Origin: Adiantum capillus-veneris | Taxonomy: Eukaryota > Streptophyta > Polypodiopsida > Polypodiales > Pteridaceae | DNA length: 64,000 nucleotides | NCBI GenBank assembly: GCA_014529385.2 | Contig: CM043959.1 | Span: 61,579,753-61,643,752 of the forward strand | Reading direction: 5' to 3' | Shown here: positions 11,265 through 22,389 of the stretch, piece after piece | Numbering within the stretch: the stretch's first letter is position 1 | Layout of the letters: each line of letters opens with the position of its first letter | The notes under the pieces: model-generated | The model's input: the letters and a program-made list of their open reading frames with translations, nothing else | What the model was told of the DNA's origin: nothing | Databases searched by the model: none | Program-made: the position numbers and the translations under genes

Positions 11265-12287
11265 TGTTGCAACCAAAGTTGGTCAAAGGTAGGAGATGGT
11301 CTATGCTAGGCAGTGGCAGCAGGCAAGTGCAGTGCAGAAGGCTAGGGCAAGTGCCAAGGATCCGGGCAGCCAAAGGGTAGCGGAAAAGTATGTCTAAAGC
11401 GGCTTCTTAGGCCAAAAGTGCTACGGGATGGTCCAGATGGATGGCAGATGAAGGTGTCCAAAATGCAAAGTTAGGGCTCTAGAATGTAGTGTTTAGTATG
11501 ATCTAGAAGCCAATCCAGATGGCTCGTCAAATGGAGCCCCGATGTGCAAGATACTGAAGTTTAAAGGCAGAGTGTGTAGCAGATTCCCGATGGAAAGGGC
11601 AACTGGGACAGGTGGCCCAGGTAGGTGTCAATGGATACATGCGTAGAGCTTGAGTTGTGGAGCATGCTTGTCTTCTCGGATTGCAGATCGGAGCTCTGAT
11701 TAGCAAGTTATGGAGGAAAAAAGGGCCGGGGTGGCCAAGAAATTAGGCACCAAAGGAGCAGACAATGAGCATGGAGAGAGAGAGGGAGGCAGAGCCCGAG
11801 GGCGGCCAAGTGGGCCAAGCAAAGAGCAAAAGGGCCAATAGAGGCCGGACAAACCAAAGCAACGGGCAAGGTTGAGGCCGAACCAAAGAGGGGCCAAATG
11901 GAGAGAGAAAAAGAAGAGAGAGGTGATCGAGGAGTCAGATAGAGAGAGAGAGTCAAAGTCAAGCCAATAGAGCAGTGCAAGGCTAAGCCCACAAAGGGGT
12001 AAAAAATGAAAGATAAAAATAAAAATGAAAGAAAATCCTAGGGGGCAATAGCAACATCGCTAATCCCCCCCCCAAGTGCAAAAGAGAGAAGAAGAGAGCA
12101 GATAGAGAAGGCGGTGCCCCCTTTCCCAAAAATGCCAATTCCAGGTACCAAGTGGACCAATTAAAGTGTAAATTTCCAAATTAAAGGCCCCCCTTATAAA
12201 AGTAAAAATTAGATCAAATTAGGGGTTTGTTTCCTGGCCTTTTGGGTGCCGTTTGAAGCCTGCAAAGTGGAATTCTCTGGCAAGCTA
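11265..12287 (+). repeat. B1 5' LTR, internally deleted and truncated
   Basis: It starts TGTTGCAACC and aligns with the LTR starts at 25596, 32399 and 39082. Relative to the B1 3' LTR it has lost about 0.8 kb between 11706 and 11710 (GTTATGG joins directly to AGGAAAAAAGGG). Its last few hundred bases and the primer binding site are gone, so the LTR passes straight into gag near 12290. It contains a decayed version (near 12055) of the perfect palindrome found in the 3' LTR. Confidence 0.75.
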
Positions 12288-12306
12288 GCATGGACCGATT
12301 TTTGCG

Positions 12307-12870
12307 TTGGAAGTCATGGAAGCTAGAAGCTATGGACCGATTTTCACAGGTGAAGAGAGCCCTGACGAGTGGATGTTGGATTTAGAGCTTTATATTCTAT
12401 CGTTGCATATACCGAACGAGGATAGAAAAATGCTGACTTTGCTTTTGGTGATGTGTGGTAGAGCTAAAGCACGGTACGAAGCATTAGAAGGCGAGACGAA
12501 GCAAGCATGGCCGGCTCTACATGCGAGGTTTCTTCACGACTTTCGCAAGAAGGCGTCCCCGGTCGAGATGGATGCAAAGATGAAGGCACTTAAGCAAGAT
12601 GTAAGTGAAGAGTTAAATCTGTTTTTGGGTCATTTTGAAGGGTGTTGGGCAGAGCTAGTGGCAGCCATGCAATTGGCTAATGGAGACCACTTCAAGCTAG
12701 ACAAGTTCATGGCGTGTTTGCACCCCAAGGTGGGAGAAAAAGTTGATTTCGAGAGTCCAAAGAATTACAATGGTGTGGTAGCGATTGCCCAATCAAAGAG
12801 AAGAAAGAAAAAGAAGAAGATAGAGCAGGGTGTGTCAGGCTACGAGAGGATGGCCCATGTTCAACCGTAG
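12307..12870 (+). pseudogene. B1 gag (capsid part)
   Basis: A 187-residue frame carries a typical retrotransposon gag pattern: GRAKARYEAL...W..L.ARF..DF, then LFLGHFEGCWAEL. It matches B2 gag (33788-34335) closely. B2 has a few more residues upstream, so the natural start may have been lost in the LTR-gag deletion; the ATG at 12307 or the one at 12316 serves now. A frameshift after KKKKKIEQ separates it from the zinc finger. It would form the virus-like particle; this copy cannot make a complete Gag. Confidence 0.75.
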
Positions 12871-12939
12871 AGTCCGAGGGAGGCTGTACACGAAGAAAAT
12901 CATGGAAATTGAGGAGTATATGTTGTGCCGCAAAATTGA

Positions 12940-13162
12940 GTGCGCACGGTGCAAGATTTTTTTGAGAAAATGCAGGAGTTGCGGCCCAGTATCATGGATA
13001 GAGGACAACCAAGAGGAGCAAGGGGCAGGGCAAGGCCACTGCCAGGTAGATGTTACAATTGCGGAGAAGAAGGGCACTATGCACCCGATTGTCCTCAACC
13101 AAAGAGACAAAGAGGAGGTATGTACCCTCTTTTTGGTAGAGGTGGAGGTCAAGGACAATTCA
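12940..13162 (+). pseudogene. B1 nucleocapsid with CCHC zinc knuckle
   Basis: In a different frame from gag, 13051-13092 encode CYNCGEEGHYAPDC, a complete C-x2-C-x4-H-x4-C knuckle, preceded by an Arg/Gly-rich basic stretch (RGQPRGARGRARP). This binds the element RNA during packaging. At about 13163 the frame shifts again into the protease region; B2 reads through the same place in a single frame, which locates the indel. Confidence 0.85.
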
Positions 13163-14107
13163 AGAGAGCAAGCGGTGGAGAATCCTGTGCAGCCAGCTCC
13201 GCCAAATGGAGGTGAAGTCCCAAGAGTGAATATTATCAGGGTGGATAAGCAGGATGTCAAAGTTTTGGCCAATAAGAGAGCAAGAGCTGAGAGGGAGACA
13301 GAGACAGAGCGGGAAACCAGAGCTCGCAAAGGCAAAGAGAAGGTGTACGAAGGTAGAGAGCAGCCCGAGCCTAGTAAAAGGAGGAGGCGTCACAAAATCA
13401 AACAGGTGGATTTCCAGCTACGGCGTGGCTATCCCGAGTACAATCTGGTGAGTGATGTTCAAAATCAAAAGGCAAATATTACTTTTGGTCAGCTGTTAGC
13501 TTTAAATCCAAAGCTAAGGAGGCAGTGGTCTACAACTGTTAGCACTAGGCTGCCAAGAGTTAAGGGGAATGTGCAAGCGGTGCAAAAAATATCTTTGAGG
13601 GTAAGTATCCCCACTGATGTTGTTCCGTTGGTGGATGCGATTATAGAGAAGAGAATGCAGGTACATGCCTACATAGACGGTGGAGTGCAGGTTTGTGTCA
13701 TGACGGAAGCAGCCATGAAAGAGACGGGAATCAAGGCAGTAGTCAAGTTGAATGTGCACATGAGGATGGCTAACCATACTAAAGCCAGGTGTCTGGCTGT
13801 GGCTCAGGATATGAAGGTCAAGGTGATGGGGATAGAGTGCCTGATCGATTTTTTTGTGATGAAGGCAAAGGATAATGATTATCCAATTATTTTGGGTAGG
13901 CCATGGCTTTTGGCAATAGGAGCAAAGCAGGATTGGGAGAGCAAAGTATTTACTTTGCCTGACAAAGAGAAAGGCAGACATATTGTGATTGATTTGAAGA
14001 CCAAGGAGAGCAGTTCTCATCCTATGGCAGTTAAAGATGAGGGCGATACGACGATCTATGAGTACGAGATAGAGATGGGCTATGATGAAGGCTATACTAG
14101 CACATAG
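13163..14107 (+). pseudogene. B1 aspartic protease region
   Basis: A charged linker rich in Arg and Glu (ERETETERETRARKGKEK) leads to a retropepsin domain. The active site reads YIDGGVQVCVM (GAC at 13676) and the domain closes with PIILGRPWLLAIGA. D-G-G in place of D-S/T-G is shared with element C, so it is normal for these lineages and not a defect. The frame ends at the TAG at 14105-14107, and the linker to RT continues in the same phase after it. The protease would cut the Gag-Pol polyprotein. Confidence 0.8.
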
Positions 14108-14128
14108 GAAGAGGAGAGCGAGGATGAC

Positions 14129-15444
14129 TTGCTGAAGATAGATGCAGACTTATTCAGGGTCACCATAGATGACTCCCCATCTAAAGAAGAAGATGTGCAG
14201 CCTCAAGATCGTGGTTTAAGCATAGAGGAGGTTTCAAGCATTTTGAGTGAAGATTTAACCAAGGGTGAAAAAGAAGGCTATGTTCAATTGTGTGAGTTCT
14301 ATCCAAATCTATTTGCGATGGAGTACAAGCATTTCTGAGGTGCAAAGGGGGTGGAGCACAAGATTGTTCTTAAGGAGGGACATAAGGCTAAAGCACAGAA
14401 GCTGAGAAGTCTAGGGGAAATCCAAAAGGAAGCCCTTTGGCAGGAGATCATTAAGCTGCTAGATGCTGGCATCATATTCCCTGTGAAAGAGTCAGAGTGG
14501 GTCTCGCCAGTGGTCATAACCCCTAAAAAGAATGGGATATGGAGAGTGTGTGTCGACTATAGGCCACTGAATGCAACGACCAAGAGGAATCACTATCCAT
14601 TGCAATTTCAAGATGAAATCCTCAACCAGGTGGCTGGGCATGAGAGATACTCGATTATGCATGGCTTTTTGGGGTACTTTCAGATAGGGATTGCGCTTGA
14701 AGACCAATTGAAGACCACATTCATAACTCCATGGGGTTGTTTTTATTACCATAGGATGCCATAAGGATTGGTGAACGCGTATGCCACCTTCCAAGATTGG
14801 ATGAACAGGGTATTTGGTCCATACTTGGGCAAGTTTTATTAGGTTCTTCATGGATGATATCGGCTTCTACAGTTTAAGGTTGGAGCACCTATCAAAGCTA
14901 CATTTATGCTTTCAAACGCTTGATGAAGAAGGAGGTCAACTGAATCCCAAGAAGTGCAAGCTAGCAGAACCTCGAGTGCAGATGTTAGGTCATGTGGTGT
15001 CTCAAAACGGTATAGAGGCTGATCCCGAGAAGGTGAAGGCATTGGTGTTGATGGAGCCACCATCAGATGCTCAAGGTTTGGCTTTGTTTCTTCATAAGCT
15101 GAAGTATCTATCACATTTCTTTTGGATGTTGTCGCAATATGTGCATCCTCTTCAAAAGAGGGCTCAGCAGGTGCATGGTTATGAGTGGGATGGGGAAGCT
15201 CAGGAGGCTTTTGATAGAGTCAAGGAGATTTTGTGTCAGTTGCCCGCAGTATGTCCTCCCAATCGAGAGGACGACTTCTATGTGTCTATGAGAGTGGGCA
15301 CAGTTTCTATTGAAGCGGTTTTACTACAAAAGGTAGGGAGAAGCTACAAGCTGATATACTTCAGGAGGAGGATGATTAGCCCAGAAGAGGCTACCTACAT
15401 CGAGGCAGAGCAATGGGTGATGTCTCTGGTGGGGTTTGGATGCT
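14129..15444 (+). pseudogene. B1 reverse transcriptase and partial RNase H
   Basis: After an acidic linker, RT begins (14351) with GIIFPVKESEWVSPVV and PKKNGIWRVCVDYRPLN. It reads through HGFLGYFQI and WGCFYYHRMP, meets a TAA at 14762, and after a frameshift near 14830 shows the catalytic FMDDIGFYS. The thumb follows (NPKKCKLAEPRVQMLGHVVS), then the start of RNase H (DDFYVSMRVGTVSIEAVL). The sequence breaks at EEATYIEAEQWVMSL and jumps to integrase. RT copies the element RNA to DNA. At least two stops or frameshifts make it inactive. Confidence 0.85.
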
Positions 15445-15951
15445 ATAGGCCCTCTCCCAAAGTCTACTAGTGGTAAGAAGTACGTGGTGGTATCCGTTGA
15501 CTACCTTACAAGGTGGGTCGAGGCCAAAGCAGTGAAAGAAGTAAATGCTAATGTGGTGTCTTAGTTTGTGTTTGATAGCATCTGTTGCTGTTTTGATGTT
15601 CCATGGGTGTTAGTTTCTGATAGTGGTTAGGGGTTTAGAAGTAAGCTTATGAGTGCATTAGTGGAGAAGTTAAAGATTCTGTATCGGTTTTCGTCACCCT
15701 ATCACCCCCAATGCAATGGTCTAGTCGAAAGTGCTAATGGTCAAATCATCAAGATGTTAACAAAGTACGTGTATAAGCAGGAAGACGAGTGGAAAGCAAA
15801 TCTAGAGAAGTGTCTGTGGGCATATAGAACGTCCTATAAAGTGGCTATAGACTTCACTCCATTCGAGCTAGTTTATGGTAAGGAGGCTGTGTTGCCGGTG
15901 CATGCACATATAAGTGCTTTAAAGGATATGTGGCGTGTCAATGCCACTTAA
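15445..15951 (+). pseudogene. B1 integrase core fragment
   Basis: Just after the deletion the frame reads GKKYVVVSVDYLTRWVEA. It has stops at 15561 and 15627, continues with VPWVLVSDSG, and has an open stretch (15649-15951) with SSPYHPQCNGLVESANGQI, the region of the catalytic Glu. Then come WAYRTSYK and FELVYGKEAVLPV. The zinc domain and the first catalytic Asp were lost with the upstream deletion. The C-terminal domain lies about 9 kb downstream, beyond nested element C. Confidence 0.85.
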
Positions 15952-16049
15952 CAAGGGGTTCTACAGGATTGGATAGCTAGTTTGGAGGCTTTGTAGATGG
16001 ACAGAGATGCAACGGGGCAGACTACTATGTGAAGCAGAGAGAGAAGCGG

Positions 16050-17034
16050 TGTCAGGAGTTTTTTGGACCAAGGGATTGCGCATATGTATATACACATGCA
16101 TGGTGCATCAAATAAAGGATTGCCCATTTTCCAAAGCTAGGTGGTTATGTAGGGCCCACATGTGTACACGTGTACATAGTGCATCGATTTTCACTATTAA
16201 CAGTACCAGTGTGTTTTTTCTATAATAATGAGGAGTTGGTAGCACGTAAAACTTCTCGAGGAAGCTATCCACGGGCCGACGACATGAGGTAAGCAGGTGC
16301 ATCAGATGGAATCTAGTGGTGTCAGGAGATCGAATGGGGTCAATATTTGCACGTGGATGAGTACGGACACGACATGGATGTTTTCTTGTGATAATTATGC
16401 AGAAAGGTCACCATGAGGACCATATTTAGGGGCCACTTCATGTGGTTGTGGGATGCATTATTGGAAAAATTTGGGTCCCAGGTGTGCGGATGGATGGAGT
16501 AGGGTGACAACTATGCACTGCGAGGCCAGTTTTTGGCATGTTCGGGGTCTGTTTGAGGTCAACTAAAAGGCCAAAGGTGCCCAAGTAATAAAGCTAAGTG
16601 TGGGAACTGAAAAACCGGAGGGAAGACCAGAAAAAACGTGGAGAGAAGAGGAGCAACAACCGCAACTGTGTTTTTACTGTTTTTGGAGCCTATTTTGGCC
16701 CGTAAACTGCTCATCCGAGGTCGCGATGGCGCTGTCCATTTTGAAAAATTCCTCACTATTTTTCTATTGTTTTGGCTGTGTAAGTTTCTCCTATGAGCGA
16801 AGCTTCTGCTCCAGTTTGTGATTGTATTTGGCATATTTTACTGATATTGTGTGAGCTATTTTCCCCATTGGTGTTGCCCCAAGCTCAATTGTATCTAAAT
16901 ATAAGAAATTCTCCTCTTTTGAGCTGAGTTTTTTGGGTATGTATGTGTGTGTGTGTCTCTGTCTGGAGTGGGTAAATGGATAGTCTCTCTCCTCTCACTC
17001 GATAGGTGTGTTCCCTGACTCGGCCAGGTGGGTA
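16050..17034 (+). repeat. Element C 5' LTR
   Basis: It starts TGTCAGGAGTTTTTTGG and matches the 3' LTR (23995) until GGCCAGGTGGG at about 17034. The 3' LTR continues there for another ~110 bp but this copy diverges. It also lacks about 57 bp (present at 24676-24735 in the 3' LTR and in the LTR at 8364-9479) near 16724. No convincing primer binding site follows, so a deletion probably removed the LTR end and that site. Confidence 0.8.
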
Positions 17035-18263
17035 CCTTCTGCTTCGAGCTTTAAGATTCTAGATTCGGGATTACAGGTTACAGGGATAGATACAGGTACA
17101 GGTAATTCACACAGGTACAGGTAGCTGGAGTACAATGATATACTAGCAGTGGTGTCACATGTAGTTGCCATGGGTATGCATCATTTGGCGCATGCTTGAG
17201 CGCATTGTCTGCTGGTATTGTACGTTACTTGTGAAAACTGCCATTGTACGCCTTTGTGGAGCCATACTTGATTTTATTTCGCAGTTCTAGCCATTTCTAA
17301 CACTTGGTCTGGAAGATAGTCATTTTTGAGACTTGACTATACGAGATTTGCATAAGCCTTCGTGTGAGGATCGATAGCGTGAGGTTTTATTGAGCTGGGG
17401 GATTCTCAAATGTGGAGATCCTTTTCATGATACAGGTAGCTCGAGCACCCTTTTCACGATCTCGCCATAGGCTATGTACTAGTGATTCCTAATTGATGCT
17501 CGGGTTCTATTGTTGGCAGTTTATGCATACATATACAGTCTATATTTTGGGTTCTCACTGTTCTACTTCTGGGGAAACTCTATCAAAAATTTTCCAAGTT
17601 ATGATGGCTAGTTTTTTGGTCTTTTAAGCCATTTATACTGTTATGCTGCTGAAAATTTGGCAAAATCAGAGGATAAGACCCGGGGCAGTCACTTATCAAA
17701 AGACCCCTATATCACGTGCGTTCAAGAGGTAATTAATAATACCCCAATATACATACTATACTTACACTGTGAGCCTATTTTTAAAAACCCCACCCCCCTC
17801 TGTATGTATACATTTTTATACATTTTGGTCTTTTAATAATCCTCTCTGATTAACTCACGTGATATCATACACATTCTAAAAAGTGACCGCCCCGGGGGAT
17901 AAGACAGGTGTGCTTTCTTGGGAGCTGCATGGTTGACTTTAATGGATGATCAAAATGGCCCTCAATTCACCCCTTTTCATTTAACTCAAAGAATCCAGAT
18001 AAATGTTCATGTGTCCAAGAAGATTTTTTTCTAGCAACGCATAGGCTTTATGTTCGGGCCAAGAAGATTAAGAGAGATCCTGGAATGTCCTTTGCCTGTT
18101 GTAATTCCGATGATTAACTATGAAAACTCATTTGATGTGCATGTGTTTGTCCTTATCTAAAGTTGAGCTCCATTGAAGTTTCTGGGAATTGAGTCAGTCA
18201 AAAGTTTTGGGTTCTTGCACGTGTGTCCGAAGGGGTTCTCAAAGCATCGTAAATTGGGTAGCC
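17035..18263 (+). other. Element C untranslated leader
   Basis: No gene. It contains a short repeated ACAGGTACAGGTA motif (17080-17130) and a complete MITE at 17679-17896. The rest is ordinary leader sequence up to the gag start. Confidence 0.6.
17679..17896. mobile_element. Foldback MITE with 8-bp target duplication
   Basis: Ends are CCCGGGGCAGTCACTT and, inverted, CCCGGGGCGGTCACTT. The flanking direct repeat is GGATAAGA (17671-17678 and 17897-17904). A longer inverted similarity follows inside the ends (TATCACGTG on both arms), so much of the 218 bp could fold back. It has no coding capacity. An 8-bp duplication is typical of hAT elements. The 674-bp element at 50858 has similar ends and also an 8-bp duplication. 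Confidence 0.9.
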
Positions 18264-19190
18264 ATGGCTTTCTCTTATCCGGAGTTTCATGGAAGAAGTG
18301 ATGAAGATGTGCAAGAATTTTTGGAAAAGATGGAGGTTGTCTGCATTAGCAACCAGATTCATGACCCTGCGCAGATGTTACGTCTTCTCCAAATTTGTTT
18401 GAAGAGTGATGCCCGAGTTTGGTCCAAAGCATTTGAAGAGGAGTTGTGTGTGGCTGATCCACCTGTAAGATTGAGTTGGGACAATCTAAGGCATGGATTG
18501 GAAGTGGAGTTTGTGAAGATAGAAGATCCTGACAAAGCGTGGCAAGAAGTACAAGGTTTGGTGCAGAAGGAAGGTGAGCCAGTAGATGCGTACATACGTA
18601 AGTTCTCATTGGCATGGGAGAGGATGTGCAAGGCCTTAGCACCACAAGTACCCCCGCCTGACATGATGAAGAAGGACAGGTTCTTGGCTGGTCTTTGGGA
18701 GAATATACGTTGGAGAGTGGAGCTAAAGAAGCCTAGGACATATGAAGATGCACTAGAGGTGGAAAGGAACAAAGAGCGAAAGCTGAGGAAAATGAGCCAG
18801 TTAGGGTTGGAGTCTTTGCCCATGAGGTCTGAATTTCAGCCTATGGATTCTTCGCAAGGTCGCATGCCAGGGGTTCATCATGAACCAGTGGTTGTTGTTA
18901 CTCCTCAAGTTATGCCAACAGTGGTAACTACATCGGTGCAAGATGATGGTCTAAGGCAAGACATGAGGCAAGTGGTAGATTTAATGAAGAATCTCAACCT
19001 AAACATGCTAGGTCAAGTGGGAAATAATCAAGGTCGAGGGAGGTTTGCAAATCAGCCACAGGAGGTGAAGAAAGACCTAGGAATGGTGTTGGACAAAGCA
19101 ATGGTAGGTTCTGGAGGCAGATGCCCACATGTTATAATTGTGGAGAGTTGGGCCACATTAGCCCGCAATGTGATAAGCCACCGAGGATAG
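18264..19190 (+). pseudogene. Element C gag
   Basis: The ATG at 18264 sits in a good plant context (GCCATGGC) and starts MAFSYPEFHGRSDEDVQEFL. An in-frame ATG at 18189 only adds unrelated leader codons. The capsid pattern is clear: LLQICLKSDARVW, LRHGLEVEF, EPVDAYIRKFSLAWERM, LAGLWENIRWRV. A frameshift just before the zinc knuckle diverts the frame to a stop at 19188. The CCHC knuckle itself is intact in the next frame at 19130-19171 (CYNCGELGHISPQC). Confidence 0.85.
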
Positions 19191-19219
19191 GGGGAGACAT
19201 ATATCCATTGCCAAGATAG

Positions 19220-20180
19220 GTGCTAACTAGGTCAAATGGTTATGGCATCGAAATTAAGGGAGAAGAAGGAACCAGTGGATTAACCCAGGAGGAAAAGGAA
19301 AAGACAAAAGTGCTAAGTGTAGTCACCTTGGAGAAGGCATCAAAGCTAGAGCATACATTAGTGATGCCTATTGGGAAGAGGACCACAGAGGACAAGGAAG
19401 GGATAAGTGCCCCAGGTCCTAGTAAGAAGAAGGCAAAGAGCCATGAAGGCGAGGATGTCAAGGCCAAGAGAAAAAGGAGGGCTCGTCGCAAGTTTCATGT
19501 TTCAGATTTTCCACTAGGGGATGGGCAATTAAGCTATGACTTGAAGGAGGATTTGACAAGCAGGAAGGCAGATGTTCCTTTTGGGCAGCTTGTAGAGATG
19601 GTTCCTAAGCTAAAGCGACAGTGGAAGAGGATGGTTAACCCAATGGAGAAAGAGCCAGACAGAGGTTCAGTAAAGGTGTTGGCGATGGATGAGCTACCAC
19701 ACATTTGTCCAATAGTAGATGTGTGGCATAAAAGAAAAAATATGGGACAAGGTTATGTGGATGGTGGAGCCCAAATATGTGTCATAACACAGTCATGTGT
19801 TGAGAACATGGGTCTTACAGTGACTAGGGTGTCAGGCTTCCGGATCAGATTGGCAAACCATCAAAAAGTAAAATGTTTGGGTGTTGTAAAGAGCTTAGAA
19901 GTGGAGGCATATGATGCAAAGGCAGTGGTTGATTTTCATGTGATGTCAGCAACGTTGGGAGCATATCCTATTATTCTAGGCAGACCATGATTACGTGCAG
20001 TGGGAGCTCTTCAAGATTGGAGACGTGGTACGATTAGCCTCTATGGAAAGACAGGTACCAAGAAGCTATACAATATGGACACAAGGAAACAATTGGAGGA
20101 GCTTTATGAAGATGAGAATGAGTCTAGTGATGAAGACTATTCCACAGTGACTGATGAGGATAGTGATAGTACTACTAGAA
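19220..20180 (+). pseudogene. Element C protease and acidic linker
   Basis: A basic linker (KAKRKRRARRK) leads to a protease with active site YVDGGAQICVI (GAT at 19760) and closing motif YPIILGRP. A TGA at 19988 replaces the Trp codon seen in the related motif of B1 and B2 (GRPWLLAIGA). The same frame continues after it (LRAVGALQDW), so a single TGG-to-TGA change breaks this frame. A very acidic segment follows (EDENESSDEDYSTVTDEDSD) before RT. Confidence 0.85.
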
Positions 20181-21454
20181 GTGATGATGATGCTAATGTT
20201 GCATTTCTTTTGATGGACAAAGAAATCCAGGATTTTGGTTTAGTTGCATTTGCGAATGAGGTTGAAGATGAAAGTGAAGGGCCTTATGGAGTGATTGAAG
20301 GGCTAATGAAAACCAAGGTTGAATTGACAAAGAAGCAAGAAATGATGACACAAGTGATCAGTGGAGACCTCTCAGCTATGGAGAAGGAGATATATTTGCA
20401 CATGCTGTCTAGTTTTCGTGATTTGTTCATTACTTCATATGAAGAGATCAAAGGATTCAAGGGCGAAGAGATGCATATAGATCTGAAAGAAGGTGCTAAA
20501 CCAATGCGGCAAAGGCTAAGATGGATGGGTCAGGAGCAGCTGGAAGCCTTGAGGGAAGAGGTGGACAAGTTATTGAAGGCAGGGTTCATAGTCCCAGTGG
20601 AAACCACAGAATGGGTGAGTCCAGTAGTAGTCAGTCCAAAGAAGGATGGAAAGTGGAGGATTTGTGTAGATTTTAAACCCTTAAATGCAGCCACTAAGAA
20701 GAACCCATATCCTCTTCCGTTCCTTCATCAAATCTTGGATTTAGTGGCAGGTTATGAAAGGTATACTGTGTGTGATGGTTTTTCAGGCTATTTTCAATTG
20801 AAGATTGCTCTTAAAGACTGCACAAAGACAAATTTTATTATGCCATGGGGCTGTTATTGCTACACGGTATTGCCATTTGGGTTGTCAAATGGACCATCTT
20901 TCTATCAAGAGAGAGAAAATTGGGTATTGGAACCTTTCATTGGTAGTTGTGTTAAAGCTTTTATGGATGACTTCTGTGTCTACAGCAGTAGGGCTGAGCA
21001 CCATGAGAAGCTGCAGATGGTATTGGCTCGATATGGTGAATGTGGACAACTAAATCCAAAGAAATGTCATTTAGCACAACTAAGGGTGAAGTTATTGGGC
21101 CATATGGTGTCAGAAAATGGCATTGACGCTGATCCAGACAACGTTAAGTCTATTATTCTTCTTCTATCATCTACGAGTACAAAGCAATTGGCAACCTTTA
21201 TACACAAAGTGAAGTACATGGCGCGGTTTATCCTATTGTCTTCAGAACTTCTTTATCCATTACAACAAGTGGAAAATCATGATCCATTGCAATGGGATGA
21301 CAAGTGTGAAGAGGTGTTTCAAGAGGTCAAAGAGGTGTTAGGGGGGTTGTCAGCTATGCAGGCTCCTGATTGGGAGAAAGTGTTTTATGTAAATCCATCA
21401 GTAGGGGATGATGCCATTGGAGCCATGCTAAGGAGAAGGGTAGCCATTATATGA
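20181..21454 (+). pseudogene. Element C reverse transcriptase and RNase H start
   Basis: One uninterrupted frame covers the RT. It shows AGFIVPVETTEWVSPVVVSP, RICVDFKPLNAATKKNPYPLP, CDGFSGYFQLKIA, WGCYCYTVLPFGLSN, the catalytic FMDDFCVYS (near 20962) and the thumb (LNPKKCHLAQLRVKLLGHMVS). The first RNase H begins with KVFYVNPSVGDDAIGAML, then a frameshift at about 21440 ends the frame. This is the best-preserved RT in the window. Confidence 0.9.
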
Positions 21455-22389
21455 GGCCAGTGTATTGTGCAAGCCGAGTGAAGTTGGTAGCAGAGAGAAA
21501 GTTCTCAGAAGTAGAGCTAGTGATGGCCAGTGTAATATTTGCTTGTCGATGATTTCATCATTACTTACTACCACGACCTTTTGTTTTCTTGACGAGTTAT
21601 GCCTTTTTGCCACAATTAAGTAACGGCACTAACATGTCAAATGTGGTGAAGAAATGGGTAATGGAGCTGCAAGAGTTTGAGTTCTCTTTTCTAGTGGAAG
21701 ACAGTACAAGAGCTACCCTAGCTGATTTGTTGACTTACAAGGATAATCCCCTTCTTGTTAAGGAGGAGGTGGTGAGAAAGGTAGTTGAAGAAGTGCCACA
21801 TATCAGCAATGCACATGTGTTGTTCTTTGATGGCTCATACAGGAAGAGCCATGATGCGGCTTCAGGGGGTATAGTAGCTTATGATCTAGAGGGGAAGCTA
21901 GTATGCAAGAGAGGGTTCAAATTGGATGCGCATAGTAACAATGAGGTTGAATATGCTACATTGGAAGCCGGATTACACATTTGTTTGAAGCATGGGATTA
22001 GAAGGTTGAGCTTAAAAGGTGATGCCTTGTTAGTTGTGAAGCCAGTGCTCGGTGTGTGGAAGAGCAAGAACACGTCATTGAAGGAAATGTGTTTTAGAAA
22101 AAAAGGCACTACACATCAACGAGCATATCATTTGTCAAGGATTGTTTCAGAGGAATCACCTAAAGGGGTAGACAATGATCTACCAGATGCCTATTTGTTC
22201 TCCGTGGAAATGATACCTAGATGGTCGGAAAACATTGTGTCATTGATGACAATAGCTCAAGTGGATCCACAAATACCACTTCCTATCACAATCAATTTAA
22301 TCAAGCAATCGGCTACATATCAATTACTAGCTGGAAGGCTATACAAAAGAAATTGGGACGGGATATTGCTTTTATGCATTAAACCCTGA
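21440..22389 (+). pseudogene. Element C RNase H end plus second (archaeal-like) RNase H
   Basis: After the frameshift the first RNase H continues (PVYCASRVKLVAERKFSEVE), with a TGA at 21548, and the connection WVMELQEFEFSFLVEDST follows. A second RNase H domain then starts at about residue 75 of the open frame: HVLFFDGSYRKSHDAASGGI, NNEVEYATLEAGL, LKGDALLVVK. These keep the Asp, Glu and Asp of the active site. Such an extra RNase H between RNase H and integrase is known from Tat/Ogre-type plant gypsy elements. The frame ends at 22389 shortly before the integrase. Confidence 0.85.

Noticed and set aside
12835-13335. 166-residue minus-strand frame opposite B1 gag-protease
   Set aside because: It is antisense to well-supported coding sequence, with Leu/Ser-rich composition typical of a shadow frame.
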